Shown piece by piece: positions 8,380-15,449 of a stretch of DNA of 64,000 bases. The position numbers and the translations under genes were made by a program. The DNA comes from Paracoccus aminophilus JCM 7686 (GTDB lineage: Bacteria; Pseudomonadota; Alphaproteobacteria; Rhodobacterales; Rhodobacteraceae). Below the pieces are notes generated by a model. That model was not told the origin of the DNA. It ran no database searches and worked only from the letters and a program-made list of their open reading frames with translations. The DNA lies in assembly GCF_000444995.1 (NCBI RefSeq), contig NC_022041.1, positions 718,001 through 782,000 of the forward strand, written 5' to 3'. How positions within the stretch are numbered: the stretch's first letter is position 1; each line of letters opens with the position of its first letter.

Positions 8380-10436
8380 CACCCAACCCTCCTGTCTTCC
8401 TTGATGACCAGATGCTGGCAGTTGGCGCTGACGATGGCGGCGGCGACGGGTGGGCAAACGCTGTTGCCGCAGCAGCTGACCTGAACGTCTTTCGGAAAGG
8501 CGCGCCAGTGAGGCTCGTCGCTGTCCAGCCCCTCCCAGACGCCCTCAATGACATAGTCCTTCGGAAAGCCCTGCGCAGTGAACAGCTCACGCGGGGTTAG
8601 CATCCTCATGCCGATATCGACCACTACAAAGGTGTCGCCGTTCAGATCGAGGGTAACGAATTCGCCGCCCTGCCATGCCCCATGTGCGCGCAGGAATTCG
8701 GACACGGCCCGCGCACGGGCCCGATGCTCGGGGCCGAAGGGCGGCGCTGCCAGCTCGGCCTGCATATGGGCCATGCGGTCCTTGACAGTGATCGTGTGGC
8801 AGGGCTCGTCCGCCCGCGCGCCATCGCCAGTGCCGTAGTATTTCGCGAACCATGCCGCGACCGGGGTCTGATGACTGCCAGATGCGGCGATGGTCGATAT
8901 CGGTTGGCCGATATCGTGACCGGCATGGGCCTCCATGCGGGGCCCGCCGTTGTGCTGGGCGAGGAAGGCCGCGAATGGCGCGTGCTTGGCACCGCCTGCA
9001 ACCACCGTGCCGAGTGGCGCGCGGATATCGAGCGCGCGGGGGGCTTGGCCCTCGCGCTCGCCATAGCCGGTCTGAATCATCGAGGCGGCGATCAGTGTCA
9101 GACCTGCGCCTCCAGCGGTGATCGTATGAGTCGGATCATCCGCGCCCTGCCAAGGCTTCTGGCTGTTGCGCATGGTTGCGAGGAAGGGGGCGATCACCGC
9201 GTGCTGGATCCCGCCCACGGTGACGGTGCCCAGAGGGTCAGCCAGCGGGTATTCCCGCCGTCCACCGCTGTCTCCGTGGGCGATGCTGGCCAGATAGGGA
9301 GCGAGCACGCCAAGGGGCGCCGCGCCGCCCGGCTTCTTGATCCAGCTGTTGGCGGTGATCGTCGCCAGCGGGTCGCGCAGGTCCTGGCCGGTTGCGCCGG
9401 TATTGAAGCGCTGTAGGCTCGGCGCGATCAGGGCGCTATGCCCGCCGCCGGCAAGGACGGTCGGATGCGGCGCTTCGATGGTGCTGGCACGGCGCGCCGT
9501 CCCTTTGAGGCTGAGCAGATTCGGTGCAACCAACGCTTTTTCGCCGCGGTGGGCGCCTGTGATCGTCTTGATCGGCTGGGCCAGATCCTCGACCCGGCCG
9601 CCGTGGGTCAGGTTCACGAGGAAGGGGCGTTCGGCCTCGAGCACATAGCGCTTCATCCCGCGGGCAATCCGCGCCAGCGTGTTCGACGCGAGCGGTCGCA
9701 CGGCGCGAAGCGAATGCTTCTCCATGATCTCGGCCGCGCTGTCGAAGATGCTGGGGCACGGCAGCGACCAGTCTATGCATTCGGCGGCTGACCGCCACGG
9801 CAGGAGCTTGCCCTTCCGCACCTCGGAGGATTGGGGATCGCCATGGGTCGGTTTCGGCCAGGTGATTGGCCGACCATCACGCCGGGCCACCATGAAGAAC
9901 CTCTTGCGGATCGTGGGCGCGCCATAATCGCAGGCGCGCAATTCCCGCCATTGCATCCGGTATCCGGCCCTTTTGAGGCGGCGCGACCAACGCTCGAACT
10001 CGATCCCGGCCAGTTCCTTGATGGGCTGGCCGTTGTTGTCGATCGGCCCCCAGCTGCGGAATTCCTCTACGTTTTCGAGGCAGATCACGTCAGGCTTGGC
10101 GAACTCGGCCCATTTGACCACGACCCATGCCAGATCGCGGATGTTGCGGTCGCGCGGCGCGCCACCTTTGGCCTTCGAGAAATGCTTGCAGTCCGGGCTG
10201 GCCCAGAGCAGACCAACATGGCGGCCTTTGGTGACGCTCAGCGGCTCGACATCCCAGATATTGCTGTCGAGATGCAGCGTTTCGGGATGATTGGCGGCAT
10301 GCAGTGCCAAGGCCTTTTCGCTGTGATTGATCGCGACATCGGGCGAGCGGGCGAGCGCAAGCTCGATCCCGGTCGAGGCGCCACCGCCGCCGGCAAAGCT
10401 GTCGATGATCATGGGCAGGTGCGGCTGATAGGTCAT
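8379..10436 (-). CDS. Phage DNA (cytosine-5) methyltransferase with repeat array
   Basis: This 685-residue C5 cytosine methyltransferase probably protects phage DNA from restriction. Motif I is MIIDSFAGGGGASTGIEL, the catalytic Cys83 sits in SPDCKHFSKAKG, motif VI is CLENVEEF and motif VIII is APTIRKRFFMVARR. C-terminal motifs IX-X are MLTPRELFTAQGFP and CCGNSVCPPVAAAIV. Between VIII and IX, residues 287-562 form about eight degenerate repeats of the type DP-x-x-T(I/V)-x-AGG-x-H-x-x-(I/V)AP-x-L. Start 10436 overlaps the stop of the upstream gene (ATGA). Confidence 0.93.
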   Translation of the reverse strand: MTYQPHLPMIIDSFAGGGGASTGIELALARSPDVAINHSEKALALHAANHPETLHLDSNIWDVEPLSVTKGRHVGLLWASPDCKHFSKAKGGAPRDRNIRDLAWVVVKWAEFAKPDVICLENVEEFRSWGPIDNNGQPIKELAGIEFERWSRRLKRAGYRMQWRELRACDYGAPTIRKRFFMVARRDGRPITWPKPTHGDPQSSEVRKGKLLPWRSAAECIDWSLPCPSIFDSAAEIMEKHSLRAVRPLASNTLARIARGMKRYVLEAERPFLVNLTHGGRVEDLAQPIKTITGAHRGEKALVAPNLLSLKGTARRASTIEAPHPTVLAGGGHSALIAPSLQRFNTGATGQDLRDPLATITANSWIKKPGGAAPLGVLAPYLASIAHGDSGGRREYPLADPLGTVTVGGIQHAVIAPFLATMRNSQKPWQGADDPTHTITAGGAGLTLIAASMIQTGYGEREGQAPRALDIRAPLGTVVAGGAKHAPFAAFLAQHNGGPRMEAHAGHDIGQPISTIAASGSHQTPVAAWFAKYYGTGDGARADEPCHTITVKDRMAHMQAELAAPPFGPEHRARARAVSEFLRAHGAWQGGEFVTLDLNGDTFVVVDIGMRMLTPRELFTAQGFPKDYVIEGVWEGLDSDEPHWRAFPKDVQVSCCGNSVCPPVAAAIVSANCQHLVIKEDRRVG

Positions 10437-10690
10437 GCCTTGGCCTCCGGATAGCAAACGCGGCATGGCAAATAGGCCAGGGCGGTGTAGTCATCGGCTC
10501 CGGTGCCAAGGCAAACTCCGCATTCCGGGTCTGGCCCAAAGAGAAGGCTGATCTGGCAGATCGCACCCTCCACTTTTCGGGCAAATCCATGCGTGTCGCT
10601 TTCGTCATGCGTCCAGGTCACTGGCGCGCCGGGGACCTCGGGCAGCACGATCTCGATGCCGCGGTGGGTAAGGGGTTTGTGGTCTTGCAT
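10433..10690 (-). CDS. Small phage protein with two CxxC pairs
   Basis: This 85-residue protein contains CGVCLGTG and, 15-20 residues later, CRVCYPEA, a likely zinc ribbon at the C terminus. No family is recognised. It is translationally coupled to the methyltransferase by a 4-bp overlap and is preceded by a hairpin repeat in its leader. Confidence 0.7.
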   Translation of the reverse strand: MQDHKPLTHRGIEIVLPEVPGAPVTWTHDESDTHGFARKVEGAICQISLLFGPDPECGVCLGTGADDYTALAYLPCRVCYPEAKA

Positions 10691-10713
10691 CTTGCGTCCT
10701 GTGAGATGGCGCT

Positions 10714-10752
10714 CGGGATGCTGGCCCGCGCGGGGCCAGTCACCGGAGGGTC
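10714..10752 (-). repeat. 39-bp intergenic hairpin repeat, copy A
   Basis: The 7-bp stem CTGGCCC/GGGCCAG (10721-10727 and 10733-10739) closes a GCGCG loop, flanked by CGGGATG and TCACCGGAGGGTC. It matches the copy at 12006-12044 except for two base pairs that change on both arms. It lies between the DUF2303 gene and the small CxxC gene. Confidence 0.9.
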
Positions 10753-10762
10753 GATTAGGGGT

Positions 10763-11617
10763 TCAGGCAAACCGCCCCATGTAGAAAGGCAGGCCGGTTT
10801 CCTCAGATGCGGTGAGTGCGATTTGCGTGAAGTGCGCGCGGCGTTGGTATTCGACGCGATGCCATTGAAATCCGAGACCAACCGCGCCGCCACCCATGGC
10901 GCGCCAACGGAAAAGGCAGCTCAGTTCTTCTGGCTGCTCGCCATTGTAGATCGGAATGGAGAGCGTGAACTTCTCGGGGATCACGACGCCGTTCTGGACC
11001 TTGGTATCGGTCTCGAAGACCAGCTTGCGGTCGCCGTTGTCCAGGCGCAGGGCGGATTTGTAGGTTTGTCCGACCGTGGCCTCGAAGTCGCGGCTGATCT
11101 CGATCATGGTCGCGGCTTCGGGATGACCGATGTCGACGCTGTTCTCTTCGAGGAAGCGCGCGAACTCGTCTTGGGGATGGATCTTGCCCTCCATCGCATC
11201 CCAGCGGGCAAACTCCTCCGAGGGGCGCAGCTTTAACGTGACGGCATGGGCGTTGTAACCGGGGGCGGGGAAGTCTTCGCCAAGGTTATGCTCGTGCCAG
11301 TCAAGGCGTGCCGACACGGTGAGCGCGTCGAAATCCGCAATGATAACCGAGCGATCAGATTTGAAGCGGTTGGCATAAGCTGAGAGCGATGCGCGATCAT
11401 CGACCGTGACCGCTTGCTGGACCCGCGAGGGAAGCCGGTTCGGGTCGGAAATGTCGAGTAGGCTGAAACTTTTCGGCAGCGCAGCGTATTCACGGCCGTC
11501 CTGGCCGAAGATGGTCGGCGCCGCGATGCGTGCGGCCTCCAGAACGGTTTCGAGGGCGCTGCGTGGATCCGCGGCAAGCGCGGTGACTTGGCCGAATTGT
11601 TCGGAGCTTTGAGACAT
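10763..11617 (-). CDS. DUF2303 family phage protein
   Basis: This 284-residue protein resembles DUF2303 (YfdQ-like) early phage proteins. Recognisable parts are NRLPSRVQQAVTVDDRASL, SVIIADFDAL, DWHEHNLGEDFPAPGYNAH and the C-terminal VGLGFQWHRVEYQRR. The function is unknown. The family is typical of early operons of temperate phages near recombination genes. A GAAAGGACC ribosome-binding site precedes ATG 11617. Confidence 0.8.
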   Translation of the reverse strand: MSQSSEQFGQVTALAADPRSALETVLEAARIAAPTIFGQDGREYAALPKSFSLLDISDPNRLPSRVQQAVTVDDRASLSAYANRFKSDRSVIIADFDALTVSARLDWHEHNLGEDFPAPGYNAHAVTLKLRPSEEFARWDAMEGKIHPQDEFARFLEENSVDIGHPEAATMIEISRDFEATVGQTYKSALRLDNGDRKLVFETDTKVQNGVVIPEKFTLSIPIYNGEQPEELSCLFRWRAMGGGAVGLGFQWHRVEYQRRAHFTQIALTASEETGLPFYMGRFA

Positions 11618-11644
11618 GGTTGGTCCTTTCGGGTTGGGAAGGGG

Positions 11645-11971
11645 TCAGACGTCGATCGCGCGTCGGCGTTCGAGCTCGTCTTCGAAATCCATCTGGTTGG
11701 GATCGCGGCGGGTAAGGCGGCCATCATCGGTGGCGAAGTAAATGCCGGTTCCCATGCTTCGGGTCGGTTTCTTGATCGAGATGTCGGGCACGACTTCGAG
11801 CTGGCCGGCTTTGTTGACCTTGATGCCGACCTTCATGGTCAGGCTGCCGCCATTGCCGGTTTCGCGGATCGCCTCGATCAGCTCGGAGAGCTTGTTGTCT
11901 CCGGTTTCCAGCAGTTCGCCACGGCGAAAGCTCTGGATGAATTCGAGGAAGTTGAGTTCGTTGCGCGCCAT
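11645..11971 (-). CDS. Hypothetical early phage protein (DUF2303 partner)
   Basis: This 108-residue protein begins MARNELNFLEFIQSFRRGEL. It has a central beta-rich stretch (GSLTMKVGIKVNKAGQLEVV) and a charged C terminus. I do not recognise a named family. It sits 27 bp upstream of the DUF2303 gene in the same operon. Confidence 0.7.
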   Translation of the reverse strand: MARNELNFLEFIQSFRRGELLETGDNKLSELIEAIRETGNGGSLTMKVGIKVNKAGQLEVVPDISIKKPTRSMGTGIYFATDDGRLTRRDPNQMDFEDELERRRAIDV

Positions 11972-12005
11972 GGCGGTTGCCTCTGTGCAGGTTGCAATAG
12001 GGGGA

Positions 12006-12044
12006 CGGGATGCCGGTCCGCGCGGGACCGGTCACCGGAGGGTC
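12006..12044 (-). repeat. 39-bp intergenic hairpin repeat, copy B
   Basis: The stem CCGGTCC/GGACCGG (12013-12019 and 12025-12031) has the loop and flanks identical to copy A at 10714-10752. All four differences between copies fall in the stem and preserve pairing. The repeat overlaps the stop codon of the small membrane protein gene and precedes the 108-residue gene. Confidence 0.9.
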
Positions 12045-12195
12045 AGGCTTTCTTGGCACGCCAACCGATGGTGGCACCGCAGCCGAAGATCGCGAGGGAT
12101 GCGATCAGATCGAATGCTGCGGGGAGGATCACCTGCGCGATGATCGCAGCTGCGGCGATGCCAAGCGCGGATGGTAAGCTAAGGTGCTCGATCAT
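12043..12195 (-). CDS. Small membrane protein, 50 residues
   Basis: The sequence begins MIEHLSLPSALGIAAAAIIA and ends FGCGATIGWRAKKA. It is almost entirely hydrophobic apart from the basic tail, predicting one or two membrane segments. The ATG overlaps the stop of the TerB-like gene (ATGA), which supports real translation. The function is unknown. Confidence 0.65.
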   Translation of the reverse strand: MIEHLSLPSALGIAAAAIIAQVILPAAFDLIASLAIFGCGATIGWRAKKA

Positions 12196-12626
12196 GCGGC
12201 TAGCCGCGACAGGTCGATGCCCAGATCCTTTGCCACGGAATCCAGAACCTTCTGCTCTTCTGGTGCAATCGATCCGTCTGCCTCCGCAACATCGAGCATG
12301 GTCAGCACAACGGCCTCTGCCATCTCGGCATCTTTGGCGACCTCGCTGATTTCCTTGCGCAGCCCCGCGCGACCGACGCGCCCGCCGCCTGCGCGATCCA
12401 GCATGGAATTGATCGTCTTCTCGATCACCTGGGGCTCAAAGCCCTGTGCGAGCACCTTATTTGCCTTCACGGCTTTGACGGTCGCGCTGACTTCGTCGTC
12501 ACCAATCTCGCCGTCAGCAGCGGCCACGAGTGCTGCACCGGCACAAACGGCTTCGAGATAGTCGGTCCGGCCAGAGAACTTCTGGACGACAGCCTCTGCC
12601 TTCTTGCCAAAGAGCTTTCCAAGCAT
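12192..12626 (-). CDS. TerB-like protein
   Basis: This 144-residue protein has a TerB/tellurite-resistance-type helical fold. Two acidic repeats, LVAAADGEIGDDEVSA and VAEADGSIAPEEQKVL, match the paired Asp-rich metal-binding loops of that family. ATG 12626 (MLGKLFGKK) is preceded by AAGGAAA. It is coupled to the downstream membrane protein, so the two may act together. TerB-like genes are frequent in phage early operons, and their role is unclear. Confidence 0.78.
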   Translation of the reverse strand: MLGKLFGKKAEAVVQKFSGRTDYLEAVCAGAALVAAADGEIGDDEVSATVKAVKANKVLAQGFEPQVIEKTINSMLDRAGGGRVGRAGLRKEISEVAKDAEMAEAVVLTMLDVAEADGSIAPEEQKVLDSVAKDLGIDLSRLAA

Positions 12627-12794
12627 CTGATTTCCTTTTCCTTGTGAATGCCCGGAGCCGCCGGGCGCGGTTCTGTTGGGAATGTTGCCCCCGAGGGCCC
12701 TATCCACCTCGGGGGCTTCCATCCGCGTCAGGGAGGGGGAGACGCGGTTGGAATTGGCGCCGCCGGGGCTGCCATCCCGGCGGCTCTGCTGCGC

Positions 12795-12995
12795 TCAGTT
12801 GGTGGGCTGGGCGGGGCAGGTTTCGGGTTCGGATTTGGCGGGGCCGAATTCGGCGTGCAGCGCTGCGATGATTGCTGCCGTGACGCGATGCGCGGTGTCT
12901 TCATCCAGCACATGCGCAGCGACCTGCAGGATGTGGAGACCGGTCAGATTATCGACGATCCAGCCGTTACTCGACATGCGAAACCGGGCCGCCAT
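12795..12995 (-). CDS. Hypothetical small phage protein, 66 residues
   Basis: The sequence begins MAARFRMSSNGWIVDNLTG and ends EPETCPAQPTN. It is a mixed alpha/beta protein with no recognised family. Its ATG overlaps the upstream stop by 3 bases (ATGA pattern), as for the neighbouring genes, which makes translation likely. Confidence 0.6.
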   Translation of the reverse strand: MAARFRMSSNGWIVDNLTGLHILQVAAHVLDEDTAHRVTAAIIAALHAEFGPAKSEPETCPAQPTN

Positions 12996-13198
12996 CACAG
13001 CGCCCCCTCGGCGATCTGGCTGTTCGGCGCGGTTATCGCGGTGATAATGGCGCTGCCCAGAGCGCTGTCGCGCAGCCCCGGGACCTCGTGCAGCGCGCGC
13101 CGCAGCAGGTCCTCGGTGATCAGCATCCGAACTGCCAGCATCGGCAGTTGTGCGGCAAACTCGGGGCCCATGAGCTGGGTGGGTGAGGTTGTCGACAT
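12995..13198 (-). CDS. Hypothetical small phage protein, 67 residues
   Basis: The sequence begins MSTTSPTQLMGPEFAAQLPM and is largely helical. No family is recognised. It is linked by ATGA overlaps to genes on both sides in the leftward early operon. Confidence 0.6.
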   Translation of the reverse strand: MSTTSPTQLMGPEFAAQLPMLAVRMLITEDLLRRALHEVPGLRDSALGSAIITAITAPNSQIAEGAL

Positions 13199-13446
13199 CA
13201 GCGCATCCCCTCGACCAGCTGCTCGATCGAGCGTCCGCGCGTTTCCAGTGAGGTCGGCGCGACGAAGGCCCGCGCGTCCGCCCAGCTGATCGCGCTGCCC
13301 GCGACATGCCAAGCTGTGACGATGATGATGACAGCGGAAATGGTTGCGGCGACCAGTGCTACCGCGCGGATCGCGCCGGAGAGCATGGCGCCGATGCGCG
13401 GGGCGGGGCGGGCGGCTGCTTTGGCCGGGTGGGCAAGTGCGATCAT
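13198..13446 (-). CDS. Small phage membrane protein, 82 residues
   Basis: One clear membrane segment (VALVAATISAVIIIVTAW, about residues 29-46) follows a basic N terminus, with a charged C-terminal tail. The function is unknown. It overlaps both neighbours by the ATGA pattern. Confidence 0.6.
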   Translation of the reverse strand: MIALAHPAKAAARPAPRIGAMLSGAIRAVALVAATISAVIIIVTAWHVAGSAISWADARAFVAPTSLETRGRSIEQLVEGMR

Positions 13447-13634
13447 GCTGCGCCCGCCTTCCGGAGCAAGCGCAGCGCAGCGTTCACGCGGCTGGCGTGG
13501 TTCCGGCTGGCGTGGTTCCGGCTGGTGTCTTTCAGGATCGCGATCGCACGGGCGGTCAGCGTCTCCGGCTCAAGACCGGCGTCCGCCTCGGGCATGGCGA
13601 GATCTCGGACAGACAGGACGGTGGGAATGTGCAT
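13443..13634 (-). CDS. First gene of the leftward early operon
   Basis: This 63-residue protein starts MHIPTVLSVRDLAMPEADAG. Its C-terminal half contains a doubled RNHAS unit from a 15-bp tandem repeat. ATG 13634 lies about 25 nt downstream of the predicted -10 box, and no strong ribosome-binding site is visible. The function is unknown. Confidence 0.55.
   Translation of the reverse strand: MHIPTVLSVRDLAMPEADAGLEPETLTARAIAILKDTSRNHASRNHASRVNAALRLLRKAGAA
13490..13525. repeat. 15-bp tandem repeat (2.4 copies)
   Basis: The unit GGCTGGCGTGGTTCC occurs at 13490-13504 and 13505-13519, with a partial third. It lies in frame in the first gene of the leftward operon and gives a repeated Arg-Asn-His-Ala-Ser. 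Confidence 0.85.
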
Positions 13635-13664
13635 GTGCGGGCTCCATCCGGTTGGGGATGGATT

Positions 13665-13693
13665 CATTATGGGGGAATAATCCCTCATGTCAA
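13665..13693 (-). promoter_or_regulatory. Leftward early promoter
   Basis: On the minus strand a perfect TTGACA (13688-13693) is followed by a 17-bp spacer and ATAATG (13665-13670). The spacer is almost exactly filled by an operator palindrome, so repressor binding would block RNA polymerase. It drives the genes from 13634 down to the integrase. Confidence 0.75.
13671..13686. promoter_or_regulatory. Operator palindrome OL1
   Basis: GGGGGAATAATCCCTC sits between the -35 and -10 boxes of the leftward promoter. It shares the GGGGAAT-x-AT-x-CCCC pattern with the sites at 13701, 15155 and 15213. Confidence 0.75.
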
Positions 13694-13700
13694 TCACTAT

Positions 13701-13716
13701 AGGGGAATAATCCCCC
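13701..13716. promoter_or_regulatory. Operator palindrome OL2
   Basis: AGGGGAATAATCCCCC is the best copy of the palindrome. It lies 30 bp (about three helical turns) from OL1 and just upstream of the -35 box, a spacing suited to cooperative binding of two repressor dimers. Confidence 0.75.
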
Positions 13717-13811
13717 AGTTGAGATTGATCGACCGATTCGCGCCTGCTACCCTGAGGTCAGGGTGGTCCGCGTTGCTTGCCTCGCTCGCGCCGGGTCGCG
13801 GCGTATGAAAG

Positions 13812-13833
13812 AGCCCGCCGGTTGGGGCGGGCT
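13812..13833 (-). terminator. Rho-independent terminator
   Basis: The perfect 8-bp stem AGCCCGCC/GGCGGGCT has a 6-nt loop and on the minus strand is followed by TCTTTC. It lies 22 bp downstream of the minus-strand gene ending at 13855. Confidence 0.65.
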
Positions 13834-13854
13834 GGGTGGCTGAGGGGGCGGCCT

Positions 13855-14076
13855 CTAGCCGATCCGGCGGATGATCACGCCGCTTCCTTCGATCCTGAAA
13901 ACCTTGGCAACCTCATCAATCGGAGTGGCAGTTGTATTGCCGTCGATAGAATACGAGACCTCGTTAGAACTTACCGTCATCCTGACGTGATGAATGCCGC
14001 CGAAAACGTCTTCGCACAAAAACACTTCTGAAATGGGCTTCAAGCTATTCAAGTCCTTCTGGTTCAATATGCTCAA
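13855..14076 (-). CDS. Hypothetical protein, 73 residues
   Basis: The sequence begins MSILNQKDLNSLKPISEVFL and ends EGSGVIIRRIG. It looks beta-rich and its GC content is lower than that of its neighbours. The start is TTG 14076, with GGAAGG about 9 nt upstream. It stands alone between the early operon and the repressor operon and is followed by its own terminator, so it may be expressed in the lysogen. No family is recognised. Confidence 0.6.
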   Translation of the reverse strand: MSILNQKDLNSLKPISEVFLCEDVFGGIHHVRMTVSSNEVSYSIDGNTTATPIDEVAKVFRIEGSGVIIRRIG

Positions 14077-14271
14077 ACGCGCCCAACCTTCCGGTAGGAC
14101 GCGCTTAACATCGACAGTAACTCGCTAAAAACTGTCAGCTCAATACCCGCGTCACGGGCTGAGTTATGTGCTCAAGGGCACAGAGGGGCGGGGAACGTAC
14201 GCGACGTCACTTGGAGCCCAGCCTGAAATGCAAAGTAATCCGGTTGGATCGAGCAGGGATGATGACAGGCT

Positions 14272-14502
14272 TTAGTCTTCCCACTCATCCACTGGCTTAG
14301 TCAGCTTGCGCGCCCAACTCTCCAGCATCCGAGCTGCGCCAAAGTCGCCATGCCGGTTCCGTTCATCGGCAGCCATCTGAAGGAAGCGTGGCATGTCGCC
14401 CAGATCAATCGCTCCGGGCTGCTCAGTTTGTAGTCGCAATAGCCCCAGAACGACGCGAGTCGCCGCAGCCCATTGGTCAGCGGTTTCGGGCAGGGGCGCC
14501 AT
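14272..14502 (-). CDS. Hypothetical protein cotranscribed with repressor
   Basis: This 76-residue helical protein (starts MAPLPETADQWAAATRVVLG, ends KLTKPVDEWED) begins on the last base of the repressor stop codon (TGATG). Expression with the repressor implies activity in the lysogen. No family is recognised. The 195 bp between this stop and 14076 contain small inverted repeats but no gene that I can support. Confidence 0.6.
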   Translation of the reverse strand: MAPLPETADQWAAATRVVLGLLRLQTEQPGAIDLGDMPRFLQMAADERNRHGDFGAARMLESWARKLTKPVDEWED

Positions 14503-15152
14503 CAGATCCGCTCCACCATCTCCGCAGGAAGCGCCAGCATCACGCGCGCTGCCCATTTGATCCTGACATTGTGCATATTTTCAGAATTCGTATTGAGTGA
14601 GATGAGGTGGAAAAGGCCCGGCTCGACGCCGCGCTTGACCTGCTTGACCCAAACCATACCGGCGTCATCTTCCACAACGCAGATGCGACCAATGTCCTCT
14701 TCTGGAACGCCTTCATGGGTATGGCGAGTATAAAACAGCACATCGCCCGGCTGATACATCGGAGCCATGCTGTCGCCCTCGACCTCGACGGCGACGATTC
14801 CTTTTGGGGCTCCGTTGCGCGTGAATTGCGCTGGCGCTGCGACATGAAAGAGCCCGTCGCCCTTCTCGTAAGCATCGACCAGCGGGACATTCGCTCCAGC
14901 GCCGACGTGACCAGCGACGGCTATTGTCTGGTGGTCGATTGGCGAAAGTTTTCCAAGGTAGAAATCGTCAAGGGTTACGCCGAAGGCAGCGGCAACCCTC
15001 ATCGCATCATCTACGTTCGTCTTCTGGGCCTTGCCTTGCTGTAGGCTTTTTAACTGTTCGTAAGATACGCCAGCCGCCATTGCTACGCTGCGCAATGATC
15101 TGCCAGTCCTATTGAGGGCTTGTTCCAGAGCTTGCTTAAAGGTGGTTTCCAT
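14502..15152 (-). CDS. Phage repressor (HTH-XRE plus S24 peptidase)
   Basis: This 216-residue CI-type repressor has an N-terminal helix-turn-helix (SLRSVAMAAGVSYEQLKSLQ, residues 19-38) that binds operators. The C-terminal LexA-like S24 domain has nucleophile Ser128 in VEGDSMAPMYQPGDVLF and general base Lys170 in VWVKQVKRG. A hinge Ala-Gly near residues 84-87 is a likely RecA-stimulated self-cleavage site. ATG 15152 is 3 nt from an operator and 7 nt from a TATATT -10 box, suggesting a leaderless transcript as for lambda cI from PRM. Confidence 0.92.
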   Translation of the reverse strand: METTFKQALEQALNRTGRSLRSVAMAAGVSYEQLKSLQQGKAQKTNVDDAMRVAAAFGVTLDDFYLGKLSPIDHQTIAVAGHVGAGANVPLVDAYEKGDGLFHVAAPAQFTRNGAPKGIVAVEVEGDSMAPMYQPGDVLFYTRHTHEGVPEEDIGRICVVEDDAGMVWVKQVKRGVEPGLFHLISLNTNSENMHNVRIKWAARVMLALPAEMVERI

Positions 15153-15154
15153 AG

Positions 15155-15170
15155 AGGGGAATATATCCCC
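15155..15170. promoter_or_regulatory. Operator palindrome OR-a and repressor -10 box
   Basis: AGGGGAATATATCCCC lies directly upstream of the repressor ATG. On the minus strand it contains TATATT (15160-15165), a plausible -10 box for the repressor. The -35 region is poor, which would suit a promoter needing activation. Occupancy would repress the repressor gene. Confidence 0.7.
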
Positions 15171-15189
15171 GCGGAGCGCGCCGAGCATG

Positions 15190-15203
15190 GCGGAAATACC
15201 CCC
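15190..15203. promoter_or_regulatory. Possible weak operator OR-b
   Basis: GCGGAAATACCCCC matches the palindrome at about 10 of 14 positions and lies midway between the two good sites, as the middle site does in lambda OR. It also abuts the -35 box of the rightward promoter. Confidence 0.4.
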
Positions 15204-15233
15204 TTGATCAATGGGGGAATTATCCCCTACATT
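15204..15233 (+). promoter_or_regulatory. Rightward early promoter
   Basis: TTGATC (15204-15209) and TACATT (15228-15233) are separated by 18 bp that include an operator. The expected start of transcription, about 7 nt after the -10 box, coincides with the ATG at 15240, so the Cro-like mRNA may be leaderless. Confidence 0.6.
15213..15228. promoter_or_regulatory. Operator palindrome OR-c
   Basis: GGGGGAATTATCCCCT lies between the -35 and -10 boxes of the rightward promoter, the same arrangement as OL1 in the leftward promoter. Confidence 0.75.
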
Positions 15234-15239
15234 GCGTGC

Positions 15240-15449
15240 ATGGATCAGCTCATCGCCGAAATCGAAGTCTACACCGCCGCGCGAGGCATCTCACCGCAGA
15301 ACCTTCTGCGCAAGGTGATCAACGCGCCTTGGGGGCAATGGCAGAAATGGAAGGACGGCACGTCCAGCCCGACCATGATCATTGCCGACAAGCTGCGCGA
15401 TTTCATGGTTGCCAACCCAGCGGTTGAAACCCCCGAGGACGCGACATGA
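15240..15449 (+). CDS. Cro-like protein
   Basis: This 69-residue protein begins MDQLIAEIEVYTAARGISPQ, and its middle (NLLRKVINAPWGQWQKWKDG) resembles a small helix-turn-helix. It diverges from the repressor and is the first gene of the rightward operon, which is the Cro position. The longer frame from 15120 would run through the operators and is not accepted. Confidence 0.7.
   Translation: MDQLIAEIEVYTAARGISPQNLLRKVINAPWGQWQKWKDGTSSPTMIIADKLRDFMVANPAVETPEDAT

Noticed and set aside
12795..13307. 170-residue minus-strand frame spanning several small genes
   Set aside because: Its first part overlaps two other coupled small genes; only the last 66 residues start at an ATGA junction and fit the operon.
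15120..15449. 109-residue version of the Cro-like protein starting at 15120
   Set aside because: It would run through the repressor start, two operators and both promoters. The 69-residue product from 15240 is far more consistent.
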